From: Trinickia symbiotica
GTDB lineage: Bacteria; Pseudomonadota; Gammaproteobacteria; Burkholderiales; Burkholderiaceae
Assembly (NCBI RefSeq): GCF_002934455.1
Contig: NZ_PTIR01000003.1
Span: forward strand, 186,001-250,000
Direction: 5' to 3'
Length of the DNA: 64,000 nt
Under the pieces are notes generated by a model. It searched no databases, was not told the DNA's origin, and saw nothing but the letters and a program-made list of their open reading frames with translations. Positions 49,971 to 60,128 of this stretch are shown piece by piece. A program made the translations under genes and the position numbers. How positions within the stretch are numbered: position 1 is the first letter of the stretch; each line of letters opens with the position of its first letter.

Positions 49971-51182
49971 TCACAGGCCAAACATCGCCTTGGCGATGAT
50001 GTTCCGCTGGATTTCGGCCGTCCCCCCATAGATCGTGCAAGCGCGGCGATAAAAGACCTCCGCCGCGAGCCCCGGCGCGTACTCAGGTCCAGGGAACGAA
50101 GCGCCGCGCAGTTCACGCTCTTCGTTCGGATCGGCATAGAACACGGCGCCATAGTCTCCAATCACCTCGAGCAGCATCTCCGTGAGCTTCTGATGGAGTT
50201 CCGATCCGCGCACCTTGAGCATCGACCCGATCGCCATGCCGCCGCTGCGCTCGTCGATTCCCTGGTGCAGAATCTTTTGCACGGCCATGTCGATTGCGCG
50301 GACCTCCAGTTCATGCTGCGCAAGCCGCGCGGCAAACGTCGGATCCGCAATGAGCGGCTTGCCGGCCGCCCGTTCACGAGACGCGTAGTGCCGGACCTTG
50401 CGCAGATAGCGCTTGAGCGCGGGCGCTTCGGCGCCGAGGAACGCACGCTCGTTGAAAAGGAGAAACTTCGTATATCCCCAACCCTTGTTCACCTCGCCGA
50501 TCAGGTTCTCGGCCGGCACGCGCACGTTGTCGTAAAAGACTTCGGCGAGATGGTGGCAGCCGTCCAGTGTGCCGATGGGCCGCACGGTGACGCCCGGGGA
50601 GGACATATCGAGCAACAGGAACGAGATGCCCTTTTGCGGCTTGGCCTCAGTATCGGTGCGGACCAGCACGAAGTTCCACTGGCCGTAGCTGCCGAAGCTC
50701 GTCCAGATCTTCTGTCCATTGACGATGTAGTGGTCTCCCTCGCGCACGGCCGTCGTCCGCAGCGATGCGAGATCGGAACCCGATCCCGGTTCCGAAAAGC
50801 CCTGCACCCAGAACACTTCGCCGCGCTGAATAGGCGGCAGAAAGCGTCGCTTCTGCTCTTCGTTGCCGAACTCGCAGATCACCGGCCCGACGAGCGAGAC
50901 GCCGGCCTGATTCTGCGCCGGCGCGCCTGCCAGATAGCACTCCTCTTCGAAGATGTAGCGCTGCATGGCGGTCCAGCCCGTGCCACCGTCTGCAACCGGC
51001 CAATGCGGCACCGACCACCCGCGCGTTTCGTGCAGGATGCGGGTCCAGCGCTGGGAATCGTCGTCCCCGGCGAGGAAACCCTGCTGCCCACGAAACGCCA
51101 GGTCCGCCGGCAAATGTTCCTTGAGGAACGCCCGCACTTCGTCACGGAATTCGATGTCCGCAGGGTCTACGCGAAAATCCAT
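49971..51182 (-). CDS. Acyl-CoA dehydrogenase, larger subunit of a heteromeric pair (pair 4)
   Basis: A 403-residue ACAD with WVQGFSEPGSGSDLASLRT, VNGQKIWTSFGSYGQW and C-terminal TIYGGTAEIQRNIIAKAMFG (YGGT for YEGT). It starts MDFRVDPADIEFRDEVRAFL. It follows the ligase gene by 34 nt, so it may act on the CoA ester made by that ligase. Confidence 0.87.
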   Translation of the reverse strand: MDFRVDPADIEFRDEVRAFLKEHLPADLAFRGQQGFLAGDDDSQRWTRILHETRGWSVPHWPVADGGTGWTAMQRYIFEEECYLAGAPAQNQAGVSLVGPVICEFGNEEQKRRFLPPIQRGEVFWVQGFSEPGSGSDLASLRTTAVREGDHYIVNGQKIWTSFGSYGQWNFVLVRTDTEAKPQKGISFLLLDMSSPGVTVRPIGTLDGCHHLAEVFYDNVRVPAENLIGEVNKGWGYTKFLLFNERAFLGAEAPALKRYLRKVRHYASRERAAGKPLIADPTFAARLAQHELEVRAIDMAVQKILHQGIDERSGGMAIGSMLKVRGSELHQKLTEMLLEVIGDYGAVFYADPNEERELRGASFPGPEYAPGLAAEVFYRRACTIYGGTAEIQRNIIAKAMFGL

Positions 51183-51216
51183 TGTTCTAGGGTCCAGTGA
51201 TTCAGCTGCGTTGAAC

Positions 51217-53133
51217 TCAATTGGTCTCGACTGCGCCCGAACTGGGATTGCCGACCAGTGTGCGCGGCGTGGGCGGCACGCGATAGAGCTCCTCCACGAC
51301 GCTGCGCCGCCGGTCGAGCACGTTGCGCTGGCTGATCGCGCTCTTTGCGCTCAATTCGCCGTTGTCGATCGTCGGCTGCTCGGTTTCAAGCACGATGCGC
51401 ACGATGCGCGCCGAGCTGCCGCCCGGACGCGCGGAAAGCTTGTCCACGCCCTGCTGGAAGAACGCTCGCACACCCCGGCTACCGACGACTTGCTCGGCGT
51501 CCGCCGCCGGGTCGTGAACGTCGTCGCAAAGAGCCCGGCAGGCTTGGATATCCGGAAAGACGAGCGCGGTCAGATAGTCCCGGTCGTGCCCCGCAATGAC
51601 GATGTCTCGCGCATAGGCACCGAATACGTCGAGCGCATGCAGACGTAATTCCGCTACATTGACCCACGTTCCCGTGGACAGCTTGAAGTTCTCGGCAATG
51701 CGTCCGTCGAAGCGCAAGCCGAGTTCGAGGCGCTGCGGGTCAATGAACGTGCCCGCGTCGCCGGAGCAGAAATAGCCTTCTTCGTCGAACGAGGCCGCGG
51801 TGCGCTCGGGATCCTTCCAATAGCCAGGCGTGACGCAATCCCCGAAATAGCGGATCTCCCGCTTCGCGCCGACCGGCACCACCTTCACCTTCGTGCCGGG
51901 CACGGGCAATCCCGCGATCGCTTCTCGGCGCGGGTCCCAGGCCGCCGACATCGGCGTTGGGCCCGCCTCCGTGCAGCCAAGCCCCGACATGATCAACACA
52001 CGTTGCCCGATGGTACGCAGCGCGAGCTCGTCGAACTCCGCCCAGATGTATCCGGGCAGGCTCGCGCCACCGTAGTAGATCAACGCAAGCTTGCTGAAAA
52101 ACTTCTCGCGCAACGCCTTGTCCGCTTTGAGGTGCGGAATGAGCGAGGTCAGCCCCTGAGGCGTGTTGAGGTAGATAACCGGCGCGATTTCACGCAACGC
52201 CTGCACGGTCGGGCCGATCGCCTCCGGCGCCGGCTTGCCCGGGTCCATGTAGTAGGTCCCGCCGCCATAGAGCACCATGCCGAAGTTGTGCGTGCCGCCG
52301 AACGTGTGATGCCAAGGCAGCCAGTCCACCAGATCCGGCGGCCCGTCTTGAAGGAACGCGAACACCTGCGCGACCTGCTGGCGATTGCTGCACAGCATCC
52401 GCTGCGAATAGATGACACCCTTTGGCGCGCCCGTCGTCCCCGAGGTAAACATGATCTTGCCGATCGTGTCGGGGCCGACCGCGCTGAACGCCCTGTCGAC
52501 CTCGACCGTGACCGGCGTTGTCAACCAGTCCGCAACGCGCGACGCATCGCGTCCCTCGGGCAGCGAGCCGGCGACGACACACTCGATGTCTCCGAACACC
52601 TCACGCAATGCGCGACCATACTGCACACCGCACTCTGCGAATACGAGACCCGGCTTGCAAACGGCAGCAAGATGCCTGAGCTTCACGAAATCTTCGGAGA
52701 GCAGCGAATAGGCGGGCGTCACCGGGATATAGGGAACGCCGACATGTAGCGCCGCAAGCGCAAATAATGCGTGCTCGAAGCTTCGATCCGAGAGAATCAT
52801 CAGCGGACGCGAGGCGGACAGCCCTCGATCTAGCAGCGCCTGACCGAGTGCCCGGGCACCGTCCAATGCCTGCCTGTAGGTGAGGTATTCCCACGACATG
52901 CCGTCGCGCGTGCGCCTGGCGAGCAGTCCGCGATCGGGCGCAACGTTCGCCCAATGTTCGAGCCGCTCCGTCAAACGCATCGGATACGGTTGGAGCGGTT
53001 CCTTGAGTTCATACACCACGCTTCCGTCCGGACGCCGTTCGACGAGCGCTTCCATGCTGCCGAGGCGAATCGGGCGGAACGGTACATCCATCAGCGCATC
53101 GTGCGAAGCGGAACCAGCATCCATCTGGATCAT
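51217..53133 (-). CDS. Feruloyl-CoA-synthetase-like AMP-forming acid:CoA ligase
   Basis: A 638-residue ANL ligase of the feruloyl-CoA synthetase subgroup, longer than ordinary acyl-CoA synthetases. It has FTSGTTGAPKGVIYSQRM (phosphate loop), the substrate-loop PWHHTFGGTHNFGM, SGLGCTEAGP, CSGDAGTFIDP and FDGRIAENFKLSTGTWV, the last typical of this subgroup in place of DRxKDxI. The group also covers ligases for bulky alicyclic acids, so ferulate is not assumed. It is first gene of the operon that runs through ACAD pair 4, a hydratase and the NPD-like protein. Start 53133 (ATG); ATG 53124 is an alternative. Confidence 0.85.
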   Translation of the reverse strand: MIQMDAGSASHDALMDVPFRPIRLGSMEALVERRPDGSVVYELKEPLQPYPMRLTERLEHWANVAPDRGLLARRTRDGMSWEYLTYRQALDGARALGQALLDRGLSASRPLMILSDRSFEHALFALAALHVGVPYIPVTPAYSLLSEDFVKLRHLAAVCKPGLVFAECGVQYGRALREVFGDIECVVAGSLPEGRDASRVADWLTTPVTVEVDRAFSAVGPDTIGKIMFTSGTTGAPKGVIYSQRMLCSNRQQVAQVFAFLQDGPPDLVDWLPWHHTFGGTHNFGMVLYGGGTYYMDPGKPAPEAIGPTVQALREIAPVIYLNTPQGLTSLIPHLKADKALREKFFSKLALIYYGGASLPGYIWAEFDELALRTIGQRVLIMSGLGCTEAGPTPMSAAWDPRREAIAGLPVPGTKVKVVPVGAKREIRYFGDCVTPGYWKDPERTAASFDEEGYFCSGDAGTFIDPQRLELGLRFDGRIAENFKLSTGTWVNVAELRLHALDVFGAYARDIVIAGHDRDYLTALVFPDIQACRALCDDVHDPAADAEQVVGSRGVRAFFQQGVDKLSARPGGSSARIVRIVLETEQPTIDNGELSAKSAISQRNVLDRRRSVVEELYRVPPTPRTLVGNPSSGAVETN

Positions 53134-53230
53134 CCTGTTGTTATCCGGTTAGACAGGGCCTGCGAGCCATTGCAACGCTACCGCGCATCCATCGGTCTCC
53201 ACGGCCCAGTCCGCAACGAAACCAATAATT

Positions 53231-53274
53231 GAACGTTGATCACGTATACGAATTTAGCATAGCGCGAAATCGAA
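53231..53274 (-). promoter_or_regulatory. Weak promoter plus operator for the ligase/ACAD pair 4 operon
   Basis: On the minus strand: TTCGAT (53274-53269), 18 nt, CGTATA (53250-53245), 3 nt, GATCAACGTTC (53241-53231). Both boxes and one half-site deviate, but the 33-nt spacing from -35 to operator is the same as in the strong sites. Confidence 0.5.
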
Positions 53275-53387
53275 CGCCCGTCTATCAGGCGTCACCCACA
53301 TTGGACTGTCGACAAATCACACGCCGAGCGAGCCTGTCGTGCGCAACGTGTGCGTCGCCGTGACGATCCGGCGCCGGCGCGAGAACG

Positions 53388-53429
53388 TGGACAGCAAGAA
53401 AAAAATGGACTATTTTATGAACGTCGTTC
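53388..53429 (+). promoter_or_regulatory. Promoter plus operator for the thiolase gene
   Basis: TGGACA (53388-53393), 17 nt, TATTTT (53411-53416), 2 nt, GAACGTCGTTC (53419-53429), a perfect GAACnnnGTTC palindrome, 55 nt before the ATG. Confidence 0.8.
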
Positions 53430-53484
53430 GTATTTTTAAACTCCGCTCAGATGAGTAGCCATCTGCCGAGTCCTAGGAGCCGTC

Positions 53485-54666
53485 ATGCAAGATGAAGTTG
53501 TAGTCACCGCTGCCGTTCGAACCGCCATTGGAGATTTTGGGGGGGCGCTCGCGACCGTTCCGCCCACGCAGCTGGGCGCCACCGTCGTGCGTGCGTTGCT
53601 CGACCGCACCAGTCTGCAGGGCAGCGAAGTCGGGCATGTTGTGTTCGGCAATGTGATCCATACCGAGCCTCGTGACATGTATCTGTCGCGCGTTGCAGCG
53701 CTCGAAGGCGGCGTCAGCGCCGACGCGCCGGCGCTGACGCTCAATCGTCTATGCGGCTCCGGCCTTCAGGCGATCATCTCCGCTGCGCAAGCGATCGCGC
53801 TCGGCGACACTGAAGTCGCCATCGGCGGCGGCTCGGAAAACATGTCGCGCGCAGCATACGTCGCGACTAGCGCACGCTGGGGATCGCGCATGGGCGATAT
53901 TCGCCTGATCGATATGATGGTCGGTGCGCTCACCGATCCGTTCAGTGATTGCCACATGGGAGTGACCGCCGAGAACGTCGCAAAAAAGTGGGGCATTTCG
54001 CGCGACGATCAGGACAGACTCGCTGTGGAATCGCATCGGCGCGCCGCGGATGCAATCCTTGACGGCTATTTTCGGGAACAGATCGTGCCGGTTACGCTGC
54101 GTACGAAAAAAGGCGAGAGTGTCTTTGATACGGATGAGCATGTGCGGGCCGGGACGACGATCGAGGATTTGGCCAAGCTGCGTCCGGCATTCCAGAAAGA
54201 CGGCACGGTGACGGCCGGCAATGCTTCCGGTCTCAATGACGGTGCCGCGGCAGTCCTCCTGATGACACGACGCAGTGCGGAGCAACGCGGCATTCGCCCG
54301 CTTGCGCGCCTGGTCTCTTATGCTCACGCTGGCGTCGACCCGCAATACATGGGAATCGGCCCAGTGCCCGCAGCGCGCAAAGCCCTGCGGCGCGCAGGCC
54401 TGAGCGTGGCGGACATCGACGTCATCGAGGCGAATGAAGCATTCGCTGCCCAGGCTTGCGCGGTAGCGAAAGAACTGGAATTCGACAGCGCCAAGGTCAA
54501 CCCGAACGGCTCGGGAATCTCGCTCGGGCATCCGATCGGCGCCACAGGCGCGGTGATCGCAGTAAAAGCCATCCACGAGTTGCAACGATGCAGTGGGCGC
54601 TATGCATTGGTGACAATGTGCATCGGCGGAGGCCAAGGCATCGCGGCCGTCTTCGAGCGCATCTAG
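53485..54666 (+). CDS. Acetyl-CoA acyltransferase (thiolase)
   Basis: A 393-residue type II thiolase with all catalytic parts: nucleophilic cysteine in LNRLCGSGLQAI (about residue 91), GHPIGATGAVI with its histidine and the second cysteine in MCIGGGQG. It would cleave a 3-ketoacyl-CoA to acetyl- or propionyl-CoA and a shortened acyl-CoA, closing beta-oxidation cycles run by the ACADs and hydratases of the island. It is a single-gene unit under its own operator-bearing promoter, with AGGAG upstream of the ATG. Confidence 0.93.
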   Translation: MQDEVVVTAAVRTAIGDFGGALATVPPTQLGATVVRALLDRTSLQGSEVGHVVFGNVIHTEPRDMYLSRVAALEGGVSADAPALTLNRLCGSGLQAIISAAQAIALGDTEVAIGGGSENMSRAAYVATSARWGSRMGDIRLIDMMVGALTDPFSDCHMGVTAENVAKKWGISRDDQDRLAVESHRRAADAILDGYFREQIVPVTLRTKKGESVFDTDEHVRAGTTIEDLAKLRPAFQKDGTVTAGNASGLNDGAAAVLLMTRRSAEQRGIRPLARLVSYAHAGVDPQYMGIGPVPAARKALRRAGLSVADIDVIEANEAFAAQACAVAKELEFDSAKVNPNGSGISLGHPIGATGAVIAVKAIHELQRCSGRYALVTMCIGGGQGIAAVFERI

Positions 54667-54748
54667 CTCTTGCCGGCGGGAATTTGCCGCCCCTGCAGTG
54701 CGGCGCGGCAGCGGTATTCGATCGCCGGCGCCGCGTGAGCCTGCTTGC

Positions 54749-55844
<1,096 letters not shown>

Positions 55845-55906
55845 GGTTTGCAGCACGCGCACGCCAGCACGCTGCACGCACCAGGCATGAACGATGAGGA
55901 GCGTGG

Positions 55907-56542
55907 ATGAATAAGCGGGACAACGAATTAGCCCCGGACGAAGCGTCGGCCCGTCCAACCCGGAACGATGCAGAAGAAGCCGTGCGAACGCTGATCCGGT
56001 GGGCCGGCGACGACCCTGACAGAGAAGGCCTGATACAAACGCCCGCGCGCGTCGCGCGTGCTTATCGCGAGTTCTTCTCGGGGTACCAGTCCGACCCAAT
56101 GCAGATTCTCGCCACGACCTTTTCGGAGGTGGACGGCTACGACGAGATGGTGGTGCTTAAGGACATCCGCTTCGAAAGCTACTGCGAACACCACATGGTG
56201 CCCATCATCGGGCGCGCACATGTTGCCTATTTGCCCGAACATCGCGTAGTCGGCATTTCAAAACTCGCCCGCCTCGTCGATGTCTATGCGAAACGGTTGC
56301 AGATCCAGGAGAAGATGACGGTTCAAATTGCTGACGCGTTGAATACCGTCCTGCAGCCCAAGGGCGTCGCCGTGATCCTCGAAGCCGCGCACCAGTGCAT
56401 GAGCACGCGAGGCGTGCATAAGCCCGGCGCATCGCTCGTGACTAGCCGAATGCTGGGCGCGTTTCGCGATGATCCGTCCACGCGGCGAGAGTTTCTTGCT
56501 ATCGTCGGCAACGGCACCATCATGCCTTTGCCAAATAGCTGA
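55907..56542 (+). CDS. folE: GTP cyclohydrolase I (FolE type)
   Basis: A 211-residue GTP cyclohydrolase I, converting GTP to 7,8-dihydroneopterin triphosphate, first step of folate/pterin synthesis. Zinc and catalytic residues are intact: [14 protein letters not shown] (Cys and His), [20 protein letters not shown] and HQCMSTRGV (third zinc Cys). ATG 55907 has GAGGAG upstream. It is out of place in a catabolic island; the usual reason would be extra pterin or folate demand, or a duplicate gene. It is followed by a good terminator hairpin and is convergent with a SnoaL-like gene. Confidence 0.93.
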   Translation: MNKRDNELAPDEASARPTRNDAEEAVRTLIRWAGDDPDREGLIQTPARVARAYREFFSGYQSDPMQILATTFSEVDGYDEMVVLKDIRFESYCEHHMVPIIGRAHVAYLPEHRVVGISKLARLVDVYAKRLQIQEKMTVQIADALNTVLQPKGVAVILEAAHQCMSTRGVHKPGASLVTSRMLGAFRDDPSTRREFLAIVGNGTIMPLPNS

Positions 56543-56575
56543 AGGCCGGCGTCGGCTCCACCGATGTCGGCCTTC
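56541..56575. terminator. Terminator hairpin after folE (possibly bidirectional)
   Basis: GAAGGCCG pairs with CGGCCTTC (8 bp), with an inner near-repeat CGTCGG-CTCC-ACCGATG extending the stem. It starts at the folE stop codon and lies between convergent genes. Confidence 0.6.
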
Positions 56576-56612
56576 AAGGCATGGCAACACGAGTACCCGT
56601 TCGAACGCCGCG

Positions 56613-57173
56613 CTACGATTGCGCTAGGCCCGAAACTTGGCTGCGTTCACGCGTCGTCAGCGGCCGCTCATAAGAAACGTCCTCACGATTTCGCGCACTT
56701 ACACCGTTGCTCATCAGTACCTCACGCCAAGCAGCAGGCACGTCGCTGGGCGTCAGGTCGTTGATCGCTTCTGAAATGCACACGCGAGCCGCGATAGCCC
56801 ATACCCCCTCACGTTTTTCAAAGCGGTCGATATAACGCCCGACCGCCAGCGTGTTCGGTTTGACGCGATTGTCGCCGAAGAACAGCCAGTAGGTTTCCGC
56901 GTGGGCCGTGTCGCCGTGCAACTCGACGCTATGATTGAACACCATGTGATGGTGAGACAGTTGATACTCGGCGTGGTACGCGAACGCCCAATCGACGAAT
57001 TCCTCCGCGTTCCCCACGAACGCGCCGTGATCGTCGATCGCGTCGGGATGGTATGCCGACAACGTCAACTCGCGGTCCATCCGATCGATCCCGCGGCAAT
57101 ACCGGTGCACGCATTCGAGTATGGCCTGTTTGTCCAGCAGCGCTTGAATGCGTAGGTTCAACGCTTCGCTCAT
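56613..57173 (-). CDS. SnoaL/NTF2-like protein
   Basis: A 186-residue SnoaL-like protein: LLDKQAILECVHRYCRGIDRMDRELTLS at the start, then YHPDAIDDHG, a histidine-rich stretch SHHHMVFNHSVELHG, and YIDRFEKREGVWAIAAR. This layout is frequent near terpenoid and ring-hydroxylation genes. Function open: isomerase, dehydratase or cyclase. ATG 57173 is chosen; the frame is open upstream without conservation. It lies 11 nt after the small membrane protein gene. Confidence 0.8.
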   Translation of the reverse strand: MSEALNLRIQALLDKQAILECVHRYCRGIDRMDRELTLSAYHPDAIDDHGAFVGNAEEFVDWAFAYHAEYQLSHHHMVFNHSVELHGDTAHAETYWLFFGDNRVKPNTLAVGRYIDRFEKREGVWAIAARVCISEAINDLTPSDVPAAWREVLMSNGVSARNREDVSYERPLTTRERSQVSGLAQS

Positions 57174-57184
57174 GGCTTCCGCCG

Positions 57185-57499
57185 TTAGATAGTCATGGCG
57201 AAAAAGAAGATCACCGCGCCGATCAGCGCGCCGACGAAACAGTACCCCTCGCCTGCCGACAGCTCGGTTTCCTGCGCGCGGGCATGGCTTGCAATCGCAC
57301 ATCCGACGATACCCGCGAGCGCCGCGGCGCCCAGGACGGCAATCGTCATCACAATGTCGAAGATCGCGGAACGACCCAGTTCTTCGATGCGCACGTCATC
57401 CAGCAGCATCCACGCCGCGACCGCGGAGATCGACAGCAGGACGAGCGGTAGCCATACTCGCCGGGCTTCGCGAGCGCTCTCTTGCGTCAGCGCTTTCAT
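57185..57499 (-). CDS. Small predicted membrane protein, unknown function
   Basis: A 104-residue protein with about three hydrophobic helices: LPLVLLSISAVAAWMLL, FDIVMTIAVLGAAALAGIVG and GYCFVGALIGAVIFFFAM. I do not recognise a family. Its ATG overlaps the stop of a 65-codon gene by 4 nt (ATGA), and the SnoaL-like gene follows 11 nt later, so three genes form one unit. A membrane anchor or small transporter subunit is possible, but there is no direct evidence. Confidence 0.65.
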   Translation of the reverse strand: MKALTQESAREARRVWLPLVLLSISAVAAWMLLDDVRIEELGRSAIFDIVMTIAVLGAAALAGIVGCAIASHARAQETELSAGEGYCFVGALIGAVIFFFAMTI

Positions 57500-57693
57500 C
57501 GCGCCTCCCCTTCGTGCGGCGTCAGCTCGAAGATATTGAGTGCCATGGCCCCCAGTACGCGGGCCACCCATTTCGATCGTTTTACGCGAGCCGGCCGGCC
57601 TGTTGAGGGGGGACCCTTGTCGACGGGCTGGTGACCATAGTGAAACGTGTAGTCCGCGAGAGGACCGCGTAAATCGCTGTCGAGAAAGAACAT
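57496..57693 (-). CDS. Small protein of unknown function (65 aa)
   Basis: A 65-residue protein starting MFFLDSDLRGPLADYTFHYG and containing a basic stretch RPARVKRSKWVARVLG. GGAG lies 8 nt upstream of the ATG at 57693 and its stop overlaps the ATG of the small membrane protein, which supports real translation. No family recognised. It may be the first gene of the three-gene unit with the membrane protein and SnoaL-like protein. Confidence 0.55.
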   Translation of the reverse strand: MFFLDSDLRGPLADYTFHYGHQPVDKGPPSTGRPARVKRSKWVARVLGAMALNIFELTPHEGEAR

Positions 57694-57986
57694 CGCATGT
57701 CTCCAATCAGGCCTTTGCCTTGCGGGCGCCTGTGTGGCGCCTCTTGATGGACATCCTAGGCGACGAAAAACCGTTATGCAACTACTCGTTCAATTAATCG
57801 CGTCGGTGTTTTCACTACCCGCAAGTGCAAGGTTTGCGGCGCGCGCGAACGCTAGCGTGACGCGCGCGTACACCGGCGCGTACCGAGCGCTCAACCGGAG
57901 CGCAGTCAGGCGAGGAAACCGCCCGCAATCGGAAGCCGCGGTGCTCATGCGGCTCCGGTATGCGAAAGCGGAACGCGTGGAGGTGA

Positions 57987-58775
57987 TCAGGAAACCTGGA
58001 AGCCGCCGTCGACAGCCAGCAACTGGCCGGTGACATAGTCAGACGCAGGCGAAGCAAAGAAAAGCACCGCTTTCGCGATATCGGAAGCGACGCCAATGCG
58101 CCCAAGGGGCATGCGGCCGGGTTGCGTAATCGGCCCGCTCGCTTGGTGCACCTTGGTCGACGCGGCAGCGCCTTCGGTTGCCACGCCGCCGGGCAGGACC
58201 GCATTGACGCGAATCCCGTCCGCGGCGAATTCGAGCGCAGCAACCTTGGTCAGGTTGTTGACACCTGCCTTCGATGCGCCGTAGTCGCCGTTGTCAAAAA
58301 TCACCGGCTGCAGCGAAGCCACCGAGGAAATGTTCACGATGGAGCCCCCGGACTTCGCCGCACGCATGCGTTTGATGCCTTCACGCATGCAAAGGAAAGT
58401 GCCGCGCAGATTGACGCCGAGCACCTTGTCCCACTTCTCGGCGGACGTCTCGACGAAATGCGTCTTCGGGTAGATGCCGGCGTTGTTGACGAGGACGTCG
58501 AGACGCCCGAGCTTCGCCTGCACGGTTTCGAACATCGCGAGAACCGACCCTTCATCGCCAATATCGACTTTGACGGCAATCGCCTTACCCGATGCGCTCT
58601 CGATTTGGTTGACGGTCTGCTGCGCTGCTTCCTCGTTCAGGTCGGCAGTCACCACCGCCGCGCCCGCCGACGCGAGCAGCAGCGCGGTCTCACGGCCGAT
58701 GCCCGAGCCTGCCCCCGTTACCACGGCCACCTTCTGATCGAGACTGAATAGATTCGCCAGATTCAACGTGCTCAC
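57987..58775 (-). CDS. SDR-family oxidoreductase
   Basis: A 262-residue classical SDR with TGAGSGIG, NNAGIYPKT, NISSVAS, YGASKAGVNNL and VDGGFQVS. A GTG start (58775) is chosen because AAAGGAGGAG lies directly upstream. It has its own operator-bearing promoter at 58859-58817, so it is part of the island's regulon although it stands alone. It likely oxidises a ring or side-chain alcohol. Confidence 0.86.
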   Translation of the reverse strand: MSTLNLANLFSLDQKVAVVTGAGSGIGRETALLLASAGAAVVTADLNEEAAQQTVNQIESASGKAIAVKVDIGDEGSVLAMFETVQAKLGRLDVLVNNAGIYPKTHFVETSAEKWDKVLGVNLRGTFLCMREGIKRMRAAKSGGSIVNISSVASLQPVIFDNGDYGASKAGVNNLTKVAALEFAADGIRVNAVLPGGVATEGAAASTKVHQASGPITQPGRMPLGRIGVASDIAKAVLFFASPASDYVTGQLLAVDGGFQVS

Positions 58776-58816
58776 TGCTCCTCCTTTGGCTCGCCGCGCG
58801 AGCGGGTTTATTTTGT

Positions 58817-58859
58817 GAACGCCATTCGTAAACATAAACGCCCCGTCCTGGGGTGTCAA
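58817..58859 (-). promoter_or_regulatory. Promoter plus operator for the 57987-58775 SDR
   Basis: On the minus strand: TTGACA (58859-58854), 17 nt, TATGTT (58836-58831), 3 nt, GAATGGCGTTC (58827-58817), one mismatch to GAACnnnGTTC. The start codon lies 42 nt downstream. Confidence 0.78.
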
Positions 58860-58925
58860 GGACGAGGAGGCGAATACCGGAAGGAGTAGCGCGAAGGGAC
58901 CGGATGAGCAACGCCGCAGCGCATG

Positions 58926-59825
58926 CTATGCGGCATCCGGCGATGCGATTTCCCGCATGATCTCGAGCATCGACCGGTGATAGGGCTTATGAGGGCGATC
59001 TGCCCAAACCAACGATACTTCGGTCTCGCAAGATCCAGGCACATCCTCGATGTCGACGAACGAGACGCCCTGCACGGGCAAGTGGCGGCCTGAATCGAGC
59101 ATGAGCCCAATGCCCAGCTCATTCGCGACGAGATTGAGCATCGTGTATGGGTGCCGCGCTTGCTGAGTGAGTCGAGGAGACAGATTGGCCTCGCGGCGCG
59201 CCGCTTCGAACGCGGCAAACACCGGCTGGGACATTTGCTGCGGGAACATGATGAGCGGATATTGCGCAAGATCGACGATGCGGATCGAGCGTTGTGTCGC
59301 TACCGGCCATGCCTCAGGCACGGCCGCCACCACGCGCAAACGCTCGATGACGACGCTTTCCAGTCCCGAGACATCCGCCAAACTCGTGACCACCACGCCC
59401 AGATCGATACTGCCATTCTTGACGCTCGCGACCGCCAAGGCGCTGCCGCGCTCGATCAACCGGACGTCCACGCCGGGCCATTGCTTGCGCAAGGCCTGAA
59501 TGGCGAGCGGCATGATACGCATTGCACACATGGGCACGAACGCGATGCTTAGGCTCGCCAGCTCGTCGGCCGCTTGCCTGACACGCCGCTCGGCCAATTC
59601 CGCTTGTGCAATGAGCGGCTTCGCTTCCGTCAGCAGCGCGGCGCCGGCAGGCGTGAGCGAAACGCCGCGCGGCGTGCGTTCGAGGAGCTTGATGCCAAGC
59701 TGCTCCTCGAGGCGCATGATCGATTGGCTGAGCGGCGGCTGCGCCATGCCGAGCCGCGCGGCCGCGCGGCCAAAGTGCTGGGTCTCGGCGACTGCAACAA
59801 AGTGTCTCAGGTGACGCAATTCCAT
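58926..59825 (-). CDS. LysR-family transcriptional regulator
   Basis: A 299-residue LysR protein. The N-terminal HTH is clear (LRHLRHFVAVAETQHFGRAAARLGMAQPPLSQSI, then RLEEQLGIKLLERTPRG), followed by a periplasmic-binding-like effector domain. It is divergent from the chemoreceptor gene, with 303 nt between start codons. It has no GAACnnnGTTC operator of its own on the minus strand. It may regulate the SDR, the chemoreceptor or a side branch. ATG 59825 matches the family N-terminus; upstream frame is not conserved. Confidence 0.93.
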   Translation of the reverse strand: MELRHLRHFVAVAETQHFGRAAARLGMAQPPLSQSIMRLEEQLGIKLLERTPRGVSLTPAGAALLTEAKPLIAQAELAERRVRQAADELASLSIAFVPMCAMRIMPLAIQALRKQWPGVDVRLIERGSALAVASVKNGSIDLGVVVTSLADVSGLESVVIERLRVVAAVPEAWPVATQRSIRIVDLAQYPLIMFPQQMSQPVFAAFEAARREANLSPRLTQQARHPYTMLNLVANELGIGLMLDSGRHLPVQGVSFVDIEDVPGSCETEVSLVWADRPHKPYHRSMLEIMREIASPDAA

Positions 59826-60128
59826 GGTGTGATATGACTTCGATATCGAGTGCCGCCAGCATATCGCCATCCCCCGCTGCGCCTCACCAAGGGCGAACCC
59901 TGATCACAATTCGAGCGAACGCGCCGAGGCCTGCCTTGGGCTAAAGCCATACCCCGTCCGTCCGCAAGTCTGCCCGCGGGTCTGCCCGCGCTTGACTGCG
60001 TACAGCATTCGCAATAGATTTAACTGAATGACGTTCTGAATTTCGAATGCAAGACTGACCTGATATCGGTACATGCCCGCGCCACGGGGAGCGTGGCGTC
60101 GAGATCACCCAAAACATCTGGAAGAGAG
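59826..60128. promoter_or_regulatory. Divergent control region between LysR and chemoreceptor genes
   Basis: This 303-nt gap contains the operator-bearing promoter of the chemoreceptor (59992-60036). No gene seen. A LysR binding site is expected near the LysR start but I cannot assign one. Confidence 0.55.
59992..60036 (+). promoter_or_regulatory. Promoter plus operator for the chemoreceptor gene
   Basis: TTGACT (59992-59997), 17 nt, TAGATT (60015-60020), 5 nt, GAATGACGTTC (60026-60036). It deviates slightly in spacing (34 nt from -35 to operator) and by one base in the left half-site. Confidence 0.68.

Larger units (their letters stand above)
53134..53484. promoter_or_regulatory. Divergent control region between ligase and thiolase genes
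   Basis: This 351-nt gap contains no gene. It holds a weak operator-bearing promoter for the ligase operon (53274-53231) and a strong one for the thiolase (53388-53429). Confidence 0.65.

Noticed and set aside
51217-53133. Naming the ligase as a true feruloyl-CoA synthetase for lignin phenols
   Set aside because: No feruloyl-CoA hydratase/aldolase plus vanillin dehydrogenase set is nearby. The neighbours are a heteromeric ACAD pair and a hydratase, which suits an alicyclic or branched acid better.
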